A DNA stretch of 24,943 nucleotides from CAYJHC01 sp964369465 (GTDB lineage: Bacteria; Bacillota; Clostridia; Peptostreptococcales; Anaerovoracaceae): the NCBI GenBank assembly GCA_964369465.1, contig CAYJEX010000020.1:1-24943 (forward strand), given 5' to 3'. Position numbers and translations under genes: made by a program. The notes beneath the pieces are model-generated. The model was not told where the DNA came from and did not search any database. It was given only the letters and a program-made list of their open reading frames with translations. The first letter of the stretch is position 1; each line of letters begins with the position of its first letter. Positions 15,211 to 23,222 of the stretch are shown here, one piece after another.

Positions 15211-15669
15211 ATGAACGGAAAAATCAACAAGATATTTGATAAGTTATTCCACGACATGGCAATTGCTGAATTGCAGTATGCATACTCTGGTAATAACAAC
15301 GGGGAGTTATCTTACCATGATGTACTATACTTAAATATAATTGATGCACACCCAAACGAATATACTTCATCGCAGATAGCAGATTTGTTAGGAGTAACTA
15401 GGCCTTCTGTTACTCAAAAAATAAACGAACTATGTAAAAAAGGTTATGTACTACGCACACAAAGTGAAAAGGATAAAAGAGTATATTATCTTTCTACCAA
15501 TACAGAAGCATCGGATTACTTTGACGAAACAAAAAAAATCATCCTGGCAACAGAGGAACTTTTGATCAAAAAATATGGCAAAGAAAAAATGAATTTGTTT
15601 TATGAAATTTTAGAAGATTTTTCAATTTTTTCAACAGATAAAGTACAAACAGGAGGTCGTAATGGTTAA
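15211..15669 (+). CDS. MarR-family transcriptional regulator
   Basis: 152-residue winged-helix regulator, expected to repress this operon and release on binding a drug-like ligand. The HTH is YTSSQIADLLGVTRPSVTQKINELCKKGYV (about 52-81), followed by the wing RTQSEKDKRVYYLS. The frame opens at 15184, but AAGGAG seven bases before the ATG at 15211 decides the start. Its stop overlaps the start of the MATE gene by 8 bases (ATGGTTAA), so the two are translationally coupled. The pairing of a MarR regulator with a MATE pump recalls S. aureus mepRA. A palindromic candidate operator lies 39 bases upstream. Confidence 0.92.
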   Translation: MNGKINKIFDKLFHDMAIAELQYAYSGNNNGELSYHDVLYLNIIDAHPNEYTSSQIADLLGVTRPSVTQKINELCKKGYVLRTQSEKDKRVYYLSTNTEASDYFDETKKIILATEELLIKKYGKEKMNLFYEILEDFSIFSTDKVQTGGRNG

Positions 15670-17011
15670 TTCTATGGAAACTAGCCCATTAGGAAGAGAT
15701 TTTAGCATGACCGGCATATTAAAATACACCCTACCTAGCATAATTACATTAGTGTTCATGTCTACCTACATGATTATTGACGGTATTTTTGTTGCAACTC
15801 TCGTTGGAGAAAATGCGCTTGCCGCTGTAAATATTATTACGCCTGTCTTTGGAATATTCATGGCAATTGGACTCATGTTTGCAACTGGTGGCAATGCAGT
15901 AATTGCTAGGTTTTTAGGCCAGAGGAAGGAAAAAGAAGCAAGAGAATTCCTAACAGTAATATATATATTAGGTTTTGCTCTAGGTATTATATTCTCCTTT
16001 TTGGCTTTTACATTTCCAGATCAAATATTAAACCTTTTAAAGGCTAACGGAGAATTATATCCACTTGCAAAAGATTATTTATTAAGTATATCAGGTTTTA
16101 TAATCCCGTTGTTTTTTATGGTGTTTTCGCAGAGTTTTATTATTACTGCTGGCAAACCAACTTTTGGGCTTGTTTTGAGCCTCTTAGGAGGCATTACTAA
16201 CATTGTACTTGATTATGTCTTTATATCTCCAACACTGTTAGATTTAGGCATTGCAGGAGCAGGTCTTGCGACAGGTGCAGGATATGCAGTTACAGGAATT
16301 GTAGGCTTTTTCTATTTTTCTTTCAAAAGAAATGGCCTTCTCCATTTCGGCAAACCAAAATTTCATGCCAAAACTCTTGTGTTAAGTATGTTTAATGGCT
16401 CATCAGAACTTGTTGGGTCTCTAGCTTCTTCAGTTACAACACTAATGTTCAACTTTATTCTCTTAAGAATAGTAGGTGCTTCTGGAGTGGCTGCAATAAG
16501 TGCAATTCTATATATACAAATGTTTCAAAGTGCAATTTTCAACGGCTACATTATTGGTTCATCCCCAATCATCGCTTTCAAGTACGGCGAAGAAAATCAT
16601 CAAGGTTTACATAAAGTCATAATGCAAAGTCTCAAAATAATTGCAGTTACTTCAGTATTCGTAGTTGTATTAACACTCATTTTTTCAAATCAGGCAATTG
16701 GTGTTTTTATATCAGAGGAAAGTCCAACTTTTGAAATGGCAAAATGGGGGCTACTGCTATTTTTGCCTGCATATCTATTTATGGGTTTCAATATTTTTTC
16801 TTCCGCTCTATTTACAGCACTTTCAAATGGCAGAATATCTGCTACAATCTCTGTGCTAAGAACATTAGTCTTCATTGTAGTATTGCTGTTGGCACTACCA
16901 CAACTAATCGGCTTAAACGGAGTGTGGCTAGCAGTGCCGGTTGCGGAATTTTTAACGATTATTGTATCATTTTATTTCTACAAAAAATATAAGAAAAAAT
17001 ATAATTATTAG
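15662..17011 (+). CDS. MATE-family multidrug efflux transporter (MepA-like)
   Basis: 449 residues, about 12 membrane segments in two halves. It starts near METSPLGRDFSMTGILKYTLP and continues STYMIIDGIFVATLVGENALAAVN, typical of MepA-type MATE pumps. The C-terminal half shows LVGSLASSVTTLMFNFILLRIVG. GGAGG lies five bases before the ATG at 15662; another ATG four codons later is possible. It is coupled to marR upstream and followed 11 bases later by a GNAT gene, forming a three-gene operon. It differs clearly from the MATE protein at 4617-5987, so it is not a recent duplicate. Confidence 0.92.
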   Translation: MVNSMETSPLGRDFSMTGILKYTLPSIITLVFMSTYMIIDGIFVATLVGENALAAVNIITPVFGIFMAIGLMFATGGNAVIARFLGQRKEKEAREFLTVIYILGFALGIIFSFLAFTFPDQILNLLKANGELYPLAKDYLLSISGFIIPLFFMVFSQSFIITAGKPTFGLVLSLLGGITNIVLDYVFISPTLLDLGIAGAGLATGAGYAVTGIVGFFYFSFKRNGLLHFGKPKFHAKTLVLSMFNGSSELVGSLASSVTTLMFNFILLRIVGASGVAAISAILYIQMFQSAIFNGYIIGSSPIIAFKYGEENHQGLHKVIMQSLKIIAVTSVFVVVLTLIFSNQAIGVFISEESPTFEMAKWGLLLFLPAYLFMGFNIFSSALFTALSNGRISATISVLRTLVFIVVLLLALPQLIGLNGVWLAVPVAEFLTIIVSFYFYKKYKKKYNY

Positions 17012-17022
17012 AAGGAGACAAT

Positions 17023-17544
17023 ATGTATTTAACAGAAAAAACGATCACAAGAAAGCAAAACGATTATAAAGAAATCGCTTCTTTTATGAAAAGAGTTTTT
17101 CCAAAAGAAGAACTCATTCCAATGTGGCTTTTATGCATTGCAACAAAAAAGAAAAAATACGATTTTAAAGCTTACTATGATAACGACTTATTTGTAGGAA
17201 TTCTATTCACTATAGATACAAAAGACACATTATTTGTTTTTTATATTGCTGTAAACGACAAAATCCATTCAAAAGGATATGGAAGCGAATTGCTGAAAGC
17301 TTTATTCGAAAGATATCCAGAAAAGTCAGTAACACTTTTCATCGAAACTATGGATGATAAAAATGCAGAAAATTATGAGCAACGTATAAAAAGACTCGCA
17401 TTTTATGAAAGAAATGGGTTTGTGCATACAGGAATAAAAGCTGGATTCAAAACACCTTTTGTCGACATACTATCAACTGATAAAGAATTCGATATTCCTA
17501 AAACGAAAAAGCTAATGAAGTTTATGCCAATGAAAATATATTAA
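17023..17544 (+). CDS. GNAT-family N-acetyltransferase
   Basis: 173 residues. The acetyl-CoA-binding segment is seen as LFVFYIAVNDKIHSKGYGSELLKALFERYP (about 74-103), with KGYGSELL matching the Q/RxxGxG/A loop in reduced form (S-K-G-Y-G-S). The late motif LAFYERNGFVHTG (about 125-137) is the usual GNAT beta-strand and helix. It starts 11 bases after the MATE stop with AAGGAG at good spacing, so it belongs to the marR operon. By position it may modify a drug or toxic metabolite that the pump exports, but the substrate is not evident. It ends 10 bases from the convergent aldo/keto reductase gene with no clear terminator between. Confidence 0.85.
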   Translation: MYLTEKTITRKQNDYKEIASFMKRVFPKEELIPMWLLCIATKKKKYDFKAYYDNDLFVGILFTIDTKDTLFVFYIAVNDKIHSKGYGSELLKALFERYPEKSVTLFIETMDDKNAENYEQRIKRLAFYERNGFVHTGIKAGFKTPFVDILSTDKEFDIPKTKKLMKFMPMKIY

Positions 17545-17554
17545 TTCACACACT

Positions 17555-18763
17555 TTACTTTTTATTTTTGCTACGTCTATTTAGAACTTTAGCAACAACA
17601 GACATTCCCCCGCGCACTACTGGCTTATCAAGTGCTTTATGTGCTTCTTTTAATTTCTCTGGTATATCAATATTTTGTGGGCAATTCTTTTTGCACACTC
17701 CACAATTCGTACATAAATTTACGCCCGATTTTTCACCCATCATACCTGTATGTCGTGCAATATATTGGAATCCACCAAGTCCACCTTTGAAGAAGTATTT
17801 ACTGTTATAATCTCCAAAAATCAATGGAATATCTACACCAAATGGACATGGAGTGCAATAATTGCAACCTGTGCAAGGAACTTTCATAAGCTCTTTGTAT
17901 ACGTTTTTGACATCTTCAATTATGTTCAATTCTTGATCGCTTAAGCTATTTGCTTGAGTATTGTTTGCAGCATCAATATTATCTTCGATATGTTCTAAAA
18001 CATTCATACCACTTAATACAGTACCAACACCTTCGTGATTCATAACAAATCTAAGTGCCCAATTTGCAGGGCTTCTTTTTTCTTTGTAACAATTAAAAAT
18101 TTCTTTTACTTTGTCAGGTGCTTGAGCCGCAAGTGCACCACCTCGAAGCGGTTCCATAACAACAACACCAATACCAAGCTCTTTTGCTCGAGTCAAACCA
18201 GCTTTTCCAGCTTGATAATTTTCATCAATATAATTATATTGAATTTGGCAGAATTCCCACGGATAATCTTCCAAAATCTTGATAAAATCTTCTGGTCTAC
18301 CATGATATGAAAATCCGATATATTTTATTTCCCCATTTTTCTTTTTTTCATTAATAAAGTCTATAATACCTAATGATTTTAATTTTTCCCAATCCGAAAA
18401 ACTTGTAAGCATATGCATAAGATAGTAGTCTATATAATCTGTGCCTAATCTCTCAATCTGAGTTTTAAAGAATTTTTCCATCTGTTCTGATTTATTAACT
18501 AAAAACGCAGGTAATTTGTCTGCAATATATACTTTATCTCTTATATTATATTTTTTTACAAATTCGCCCAATACTACTTCGCTTTTTCCGGCATGATATG
18601 GATACGCTGTATCGAAATAGTTCACCCCTTCATCAAAAGCATATTTCATTTGTTTAAATGCTTCCTCTTTATCAACGTTCACGCCTTTTGTCGGGAACCT
18701 CATGCACCCATATCCTAAAACAGAAATGTCATCACCGTTTTTTATTAGCTTTCTATATTGCAT
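17555..18763 (-). CDS. Aldo/keto reductase with C-terminal 4Fe-4S ferredoxin domain
   Basis: 402 residues. The N-terminal barrel (about 1-285) has VLGYGCMRFP, the catalytic Asp/Tyr segment VNYFDTAYPYHAGKSE, the Lys in YIADKLPA and the His in DYYLMHML, the full AKR tetrad. The C-terminal 110 residues carry two cluster motifs, CTGCNYCTPCPFGVDIP and CTNCGVCKKNCPQNIDIP, as in clostridial ferredoxin-linked oxidoreductases of this type. AAGGAG lies six bases before the ATG. It is a monocistronic gene. Known family members reduce small carbonyls; the added clusters suggest electron exchange with ferredoxin. The substrate is unknown. Confidence 0.92.
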   Translation of the reverse strand: MQYRKLIKNGDDISVLGYGCMRFPTKGVNVDKEEAFKQMKYAFDEGVNYFDTAYPYHAGKSEVVLGEFVKKYNIRDKVYIADKLPAFLVNKSEQMEKFFKTQIERLGTDYIDYYLMHMLTSFSDWEKLKSLGIIDFINEKKKNGEIKYIGFSYHGRPEDFIKILEDYPWEFCQIQYNYIDENYQAGKAGLTRAKELGIGVVVMEPLRGGALAAQAPDKVKEIFNCYKEKRSPANWALRFVMNHEGVGTVLSGMNVLEHIEDNIDAANNTQANSLSDQELNIIEDVKNVYKELMKVPCTGCNYCTPCPFGVDIPLIFGDYNSKYFFKGGLGGFQYIARHTGMMGEKSGVNLCTNCGVCKKNCPQNIDIPEKLKEAHKALDKPVVRGGMSVVAKVLNRRSKNKK

Positions 18764-18798
18764 ATTGTTCTCCTTTATCTAAAGTTTCTTGTTAAAAA

Positions 18799-18981
18799 TT
18801 AATTCCTATCCTTCAATATCAATGATTCTATATCTTTACTATTCATTAAATTTTTCCACATAACATTGCCATCTTTTTTGCAAATAACAAGTCATTCATC
18901 ATTTATACAACATCCCAAAATACCACTTATCCTTAAATGTCTACCATGTATCCAAAATAAGGTGACATTTTTTTTATTCCA
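18799..18981 (-). pseudogene. Possible relic reading frame with one internal stop
   Basis: On the minus strand a frame of 60 codons is open except for a TGA at 18892-18894. It reads with a balanced, protein-like composition (...VTLFWIHGRHLRISGILGC... stop LVICKKDGNVMWKNLMNSKD...). It has no start codon with a ribosome site. I do not recognise the family. The LytTR promoter on the other strand overlaps its upstream end. It may be a decayed gene or chance. Confidence 0.25.
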
Positions 18982-18989
18982 TTATACTA
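18935..18989 (+). promoter_or_regulatory. LytTR-gene promoter with overlapping inverted repeat
   Basis: GTGACA (18962-18967), a 16-base spacer and TATACT (18984-18989) form a plausible promoter. AAATGTC(T)ACC at 18935-18945 and GGTGACATTT at 18961-18970 are inverted arms with a single-base bulge; the second arm covers the -35. This is a candidate binding site for a regulator, possibly the LytTR protein itself. Confidence 0.5.
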
Positions 18990-19015
18990 TATATACAAAG
19001 GAGCGTGAACAATCA

Positions 19016-19465
19016 ATGAAAATCAATTTTGAATTGGATAGCAATCTAAGCGAAATAGAAGTTTTAATTAAGGCTTCAATAATGGATGAAACAGTAAATG
19101 CAATAATTGAAAAGCTTTCTGATGAAAAGCCAAAAATATTGGTGGGATTTGCAAAAGGAAGAGCAGTCGTCCTTGACGAAAACAATATCGAGCGAATATA
19201 CACAGCCAACAAAAAAGTTATGGCAAAAACAAAGGACATGGAATATCTTTTGAAAATACCGTTGTATGAAGCTATGGAAAGATTGAATCAAAAACAGTTT
19301 GTAAGAATATCAAATGGAGAAGTTGTGAATTTAAGAAAAGTTATTGAGTTTGATTTGAGTTTTGCAGGAACAATTTGCATTACATTGTCAAATGGAGACA
19401 TTTCGTACGTTTCGAGACGATATGTCAGTCAAATAAAGAAAACATTAGGAATTGGAGGAAAATAA
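19016..19465 (+). CDS. LytTR-domain DNA-binding regulator
   Basis: 149 residues. The C-terminal half is a LytTR domain (about 48-145): AVVLDENNIERIYTANKKVMAKT, then YLLKIPLYEAMERLNQKQFVRISNGEVVNLRKV, and ISYVSRRYVSQIKKTLG. There is no receiver domain; the N-terminal 45 residues are a short extra region as in stand-alone LytTR regulators. The frame is open for 50 codons upstream, but the ATG at 19016 begins the conserved MKINFELDSN; its AAGGAG site is 12 bases away, longer than usual. The DUF3021 gene begins one base after its stop, so they are co-translated. In related LytTR regulatory systems the membrane partner holds the regulator inactive; that role here is inferred. Confidence 0.88.
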   Translation: MKINFELDSNLSEIEVLIKASIMDETVNAIIEKLSDEKPKILVGFAKGRAVVLDENNIERIYTANKKVMAKTKDMEYLLKIPLYEAMERLNQKQFVRISNGEVVNLRKVIEFDLSFAGTICITLSNGDISYVSRRYVSQIKKTLGIGGK

Positions 19466-19466
19466 A

Positions 19467-19925
19467 ATGAAAAAGAAAATCATCACAAGAAGTCTGCTAG
19501 GGTTTCCGCTTGGAATATCATTGGGATACGTTATTTCAATTGCCATATCTGTTATCATTTCATCTACACAATCAAGCGAAAATTTTTATCCATGCGTCCC
19601 TATTTTTGTCGAAACAATGGGAAGTGAAATCAATGCTGTTATAGTTCAAACTTTCCTTTGCGGTTTAATGGGTTCGACTTTTGCTTGCAGTTCATTGATT
19701 TGGGAAAATGATAGCTGGAGCATCGCAAAACAAACAGGGATATATTTCTTTGTAACATCTCTCGTTATGATGCCAATAGCATATTTCACAAACTGGATGG
19801 AGCACACTATTGCAGGAGTTCTAGGTTATTTCGGTATATTTGTATTGATATTTATTATTGTATGGTTAATTCAATACGCAAAAATGCGTGCTACAATTAG
19901 AAAAATAAATTCGAGTTTAAGTTAA
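19467..19925 (+). CDS. DUF3021-family membrane protein (LytTR partner)
   Basis: 152 residues with four hydrophobic segments (about 8-30, 48-72, 83-104, 112-136) and a basic C-terminal tail (YAKMRATIRKINSSLS). The length, the four-helix layout and the position directly after a LytTR gene match DUF3021 proteins. GGAGG lies eight bases before the ATG at 19467 and overlaps the end of the LytTR gene, favouring this start over a TTG at 19452. It probably senses a membrane or extracellular condition and controls its LytTR partner; the signal is unknown. Confidence 0.8.
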   Translation: MKKKIITRSLLGFPLGISLGYVISIAISVIISSTQSSENFYPCVPIFVETMGSEINAVIVQTFLCGLMGSTFACSSLIWENDSWSIAKQTGIYFFVTSLVMMPIAYFTNWMEHTIAGVLGYFGIFVLIFIIVWLIQYAKMRATIRKINSSLS

Positions 19926-20022
19926 GATTTCCACCTCGAATTAATCGCGATAAGTATCTCGACCTTTTTTATCCTTAATTAATGGTTTGATAGCTTTATA
20001 AATTACACCTGCCATTTCAGAC

Positions 20023-20781
20023 TCATCTCTTAAAGATACTCTTAAACCTATACTTAGTTGCCGCCCTGTTTGCAATGGCAATATTCGTGGTTAGGTCGAT
20101 AGACTTCGGACAAACAGCCTTACAATTCTTTGACTTACCACATTCCTGTATACCGCCTTTTTCAGTTAATCCTGCAAGTCGTATATCTTGACTAGATTTA
20201 CCGTTCGGATGCATTCCAAGTATCACCACTTGAGATACAGCTTGCGGACCAATAAAATGTGCTCTCTTATTTACATTAGGGCAAGCCTCTAAACAACAGC
20301 CACAAGTTGTGCAACGTGAAATAGCATATGTCCACTCGTGGGTATCCTCAGATATGATAGTACCTTGTTCTTCATCGGTACATTCTTCGAGAGGTATCCA
20401 AGCATTTACTTTTTTAAGACTTTCAAACATTACTTTTCTATCCACCATCAAATCACGAATAACTGTAAATTTTGAAAGTGGCTCTAAAATAATGGGATTA
20501 CTTTCATCGAAAGTAGTGGTATCCACAAGGAAAGAACAAGCCTCATTAGGGCGACCGTTTATTAGCATCGCACAGCCACCACATACACCCTCTAAGCAGT
20601 TACATTCCCATACAACTGGAGCAACTTCTTCTCCACTTAGATTGATAGGTGATTTTCTGATTTCCGTCAAAACCGATATAACATTCATATTCGGCTTATA
20701 TGGCACTCTGAAACTCTCATAGTATGGAATATCTTTCGATGAATTGCATCTTTTCACTTTGATATAGATATAGTTTTCCAT
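20023..20781 (-). CDS. sdhB: Fumarate reductase/succinate dehydrogenase iron-sulfur subunit
   Basis: Carries electrons between the flavoprotein and the membrane haem subunit. 252 residues. The [2Fe-2S] ligands are Cys62, 67, 70 and 82 (CLEGVCGGC...AC), the [4Fe-4S] set is CTTCGCCLEACP (157-168) and the third cluster uses CGKSKNCKAVCPKS (214-225). The frame extends 19 codons upstream, but AAGGAG six bases before the ATG at 20781 fixes the start at MENYIYIKVKR. It is the last gene of a C-A-B operon, ten bases after the flavoprotein gene, the order found in Bacillus sdhCAB. The C-terminus is normal for the family. Confidence 0.95.
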   Translation of the reverse strand: MENYIYIKVKRCNSSKDIPYYESFRVPYKPNMNVISVLTEIRKSPINLSGEEVAPVVWECNCLEGVCGGCAMLINGRPNEACSFLVDTTTFDESNPIILEPLSKFTVIRDLMVDRKVMFESLKKVNAWIPLEECTDEEQGTIISEDTHEWTYAISRCTTCGCCLEACPNVNKRAHFIGPQAVSQVVILGMHPNGKSSQDIRLAGLTEKGGIQECGKSKNCKAVCPKSIDLTTNIAIANRAATKYRFKSIFKR

Positions 20782-20791
20782 AACGTTCTCC

Positions 20792-22525
20792 TTAATATTT
20801 TCTTGTGCGCGGTGGGATATGGGAAATATCCACTTCATGATAACTGATTACAGGGTTTTGCCCGTCATATGTCGCAACGGTTGTTTTTAAGAAATCATCA
20901 TCGTTACGATTAGGGAAATCCGTCTTATAATGCGCCCCTCTGCTTTCATTTCGATGTAACGCACTGACCGTTATAACCCTTGAGAGATCGAGCATATTGC
21001 GTAATCTTCGGGCAAACAGTACATCTTGATTGGCAAAAGTCGCATCGTCCGTAATTCCAATATTTTCAAAACGTTCGATTAAGACTTTCAACATTTCATC
21101 GGCTTTTTGCAAGTCTTCATTATTTCTGATTACTCCGACATACTCCGTCATAATTTCGCCCATTTCATCGTACAGTTTATACTGATTTTCACTTCCTTTT
21201 TTTCCGAGTAGCGTTAAATATTCCGCTTTTTGCTTATTCAAAGCTTGTGTTGATAATTTTTCTAGTAAATCGTTTGAAATCGGCTGCGCCTTGTCGATAT
21301 AATCTATAGCTGCCGGACCTGCAACCGTACCACTGTAGATTGCCGATAACAGAGAATTTGCACCGAGCCTATTTGCCCCATGATACATATAGTCACATTC
21401 CCCTGCGGTAAACAATCCTTTAATTGTTGTTTGGTGGTTGAAATCTGTGTAAAGACCGCCCATAAAATAATGTGCCGCTGGATAAATCTTCATCGGTACT
21501 TTGCGTGGATTTTCTCCATAAAATTTTTCATAAATGTCGATAATACCACCCAAGCGCTTATTAATAAAATCTTCGGGTAAATGGCTGATGTCGAGATACA
21601 CTTGATTTTTTCCGTCAATTCCAAGTCCCATTTCAACGCAAACCTTGTGTATAGCACGGGAGGCAATATCTCTCGGCACAAGGTTTCCGTATTTCGGATA
21701 CCATTCCTCTAAAAAGTACCACGGCTTTCCGTCCTTTATCGTATAAACTCTGCCGCCCTCGCCACGAGCAGACTCGCTCATCAACCTTGTTTTATCTTCA
21801 CCGAGCATTGCTGTGGGATGAAATTGAACAAACTCTGCATTGGCATAGCCCACACCTTGACGATATAAGATGCTTGCGGCACTCCCTGTATTTGTCATAG
21901 AATTAGTGCTTTTTCCGTAAATTCCACCGGCACCGCCTGTGGCAATAATAACCGCATCGCCTAAAAATGATTTAATTTCCATTGTGAGCATGTCTTGTGC
22001 GACTATCCCTCGGCAAATACCGTCGTCGTCTATGATAGTCTGTAAAAACTCATACTGCTCATATTTTATGACTTTGCCCTCGGTTTCAAGTCTGCGTATC
22101 TGTTCATCGAGCGCATATAGTAATTGTTGCCCTGTGGTACTTCCTGCAAAAGCTGTTCTTTTTTTCTTAACACCGCCAAAGTTTCTGAGGTCAATTTTGC
22201 CCTCGAAATCTCTCGAAAACAGCACACCCATTTTATCCATTTCATATACTATTTTCGGAGCAGCCTCCACCATGTTTTTCACAGGTGTTTGATTAGCTAA
22301 AAAATCCCCACCGTAAATGGTATCGTCAAAGTGTTCCCATACAGTATCATCTTCGCCTTTGGTATTCAATGCCGCATTGATACCGCCTTGCGCACATACG
22401 GAATTGGAACGCTTAACGGTAACAATCGAAAACAGCTCCACCGTTATGCCTTTTTCAGCTATTTTTAGAGCGGACATCAGCCCCGCAAGACCGCCACCCA
22501 CTATAATTACTTTTTTATTCTTCAC
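20792..22525 (-). CDS. sdhA: Fumarate reductase/succinate dehydrogenase flavoprotein
   Basis: Catalytic subunit: interconverts fumarate and succinate at FAD. I take the GTG at 22525 (577 residues) because GGAGG lies eight bases before it; an ATG at 22540 lies two bases after the upstream stop but lacks a ribosome site. The FAD fold starts KVIIVGGGLAGLMSALKIAEKG. Substrate-site motifs are present: FVQFHPTAML, ESARGEGGRVY, PRDIASRAI, HYFMGGLYTD and HGANRLGANSLL. The FAD-attachment segment reads KRSNSVCAQGGINAALN, with Asn41 where covalent-FAD members have His (RSHSVCAQGG in Bacillus). In E. coli FrdA, losing this His leaves fumarate reduction but abolishes succinate oxidation, so I infer a fumarate reductase with non-covalent FAD. 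GC content is higher than in neighbouring genes. Confidence 0.93.
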   Translation of the reverse strand: MKNKKVIIVGGGLAGLMSALKIAEKGITVELFSIVTVKRSNSVCAQGGINAALNTKGEDDTVWEHFDDTIYGGDFLANQTPVKNMVEAAPKIVYEMDKMGVLFSRDFEGKIDLRNFGGVKKKRTAFAGSTTGQQLLYALDEQIRRLETEGKVIKYEQYEFLQTIIDDDGICRGIVAQDMLTMEIKSFLGDAVIIATGGAGGIYGKSTNSMTNTGSAASILYRQGVGYANAEFVQFHPTAMLGEDKTRLMSESARGEGGRVYTIKDGKPWYFLEEWYPKYGNLVPRDIASRAIHKVCVEMGLGIDGKNQVYLDISHLPEDFINKRLGGIIDIYEKFYGENPRKVPMKIYPAAHYFMGGLYTDFNHQTTIKGLFTAGECDYMYHGANRLGANSLLSAIYSGTVAGPAAIDYIDKAQPISNDLLEKLSTQALNKQKAEYLTLLGKKGSENQYKLYDEMGEIMTEYVGVIRNNEDLQKADEMLKVLIERFENIGITDDATFANQDVLFARRLRNMLDLSRVITVSALHRNESRGAHYKTDFPNRNDDDFLKTTVATYDGQNPVISYHEVDISHIPPRTRKY

Positions 22526-22542
22526 TGTTGTTTCCTCCATTT

Positions 22543-23109
22543 CTAAAGTAAAATTGCAGTTACTGTTACACATACACTAAGTATCACAAACAAAACATTT
22601 GTTGCTGTATCAAATTTCTTTTGCGATTTCTCTGTAATACAAATTCCCCATGTCATGGCTGCCGCTGATAATCCGTTTGTAAAATGGAAAACAGTCGAGA
22701 TTGCACCGACTAAATAAAAAATCAAAACCAACGGCTCATTAAGCGAATCCGTTACAAGTGGGCTTATATGTGCAAAAACGAATATCAATACCACAACCCC
22801 TGTTATTCGCTGCAGATAAAACTTTACACTCTCAACGGTTTTATAGTTCTTTATATCAACTTTAGATACAGTATATAGGTAAATGCCATAAATCACATGA
22901 AAAAGCAAAGGCAGGTCAAGGCAAAGCATTTTAATTCGATAGTAAATAGGCGACTCTGTTATTAGAACAAGCGTACCGAGGAAAGAATAACTTTCCTCAA
23001 GCAATACGCTGAAATTTTCTGTTAAGTGCATGAATAAAAATATGCCTATCGGCACAACTCCGGTAAAGGAATGTAATCGTCTTAGATAAAAATTAGTTTT
23101 TCTTTTCAT
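22543..23109 (-). CDS. sdhC: Di-haem cytochrome b subunit (Bacillus SdhC type)
   Basis: Membrane anchor that exchanges electrons with the quinone pool. 188 residues, five hydrophobic helices. Five His follow the Bacillus SdhC pattern: His13 (RRLHSFTGVVPIG), His28 (FLFMHLTEN), His71 (LPLLFHVIYG), His114 (FVFAHISP) and His142 (TVFHFTNGLS), so both haem b groups can be ligated. The frame runs 12 codons further upstream, but AAGGAG nine bases before the ATG at 23109 decides the start. It is the first gene of the sdhCAB operon, with 17 bases to the flavoprotein GTG. No separate SdhD is needed in this type. Confidence 0.92.
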   Translation of the reverse strand: MKRKTNFYLRRLHSFTGVVPIGIFLFMHLTENFSVLLEESYSFLGTLVLITESPIYYRIKMLCLDLPLLFHVIYGIYLYTVSKVDIKNYKTVESVKFYLQRITGVVVLIFVFAHISPLVTDSLNEPLVLIFYLVGAISTVFHFTNGLSAAAMTWGICITEKSQKKFDTATNVLFVILSVCVTVTAILL

Positions 23110-23222
23110 AGTTTCACTCTCCTTTGCATTCAAGTTGACATGCAAGTATATCAGGTCTTATTTTTCCTTTTACTCATTTTAATAGATTTTTTTGCAAATG
23201 GTATTAGCAACTTCCATTTCCT

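Noticed and set aside
18866..19015. 50-residue N-terminal extension of the LytTR protein
   Set aside because: It covers the promoter and is not protein-like; the conserved start is the ATG at 19016.
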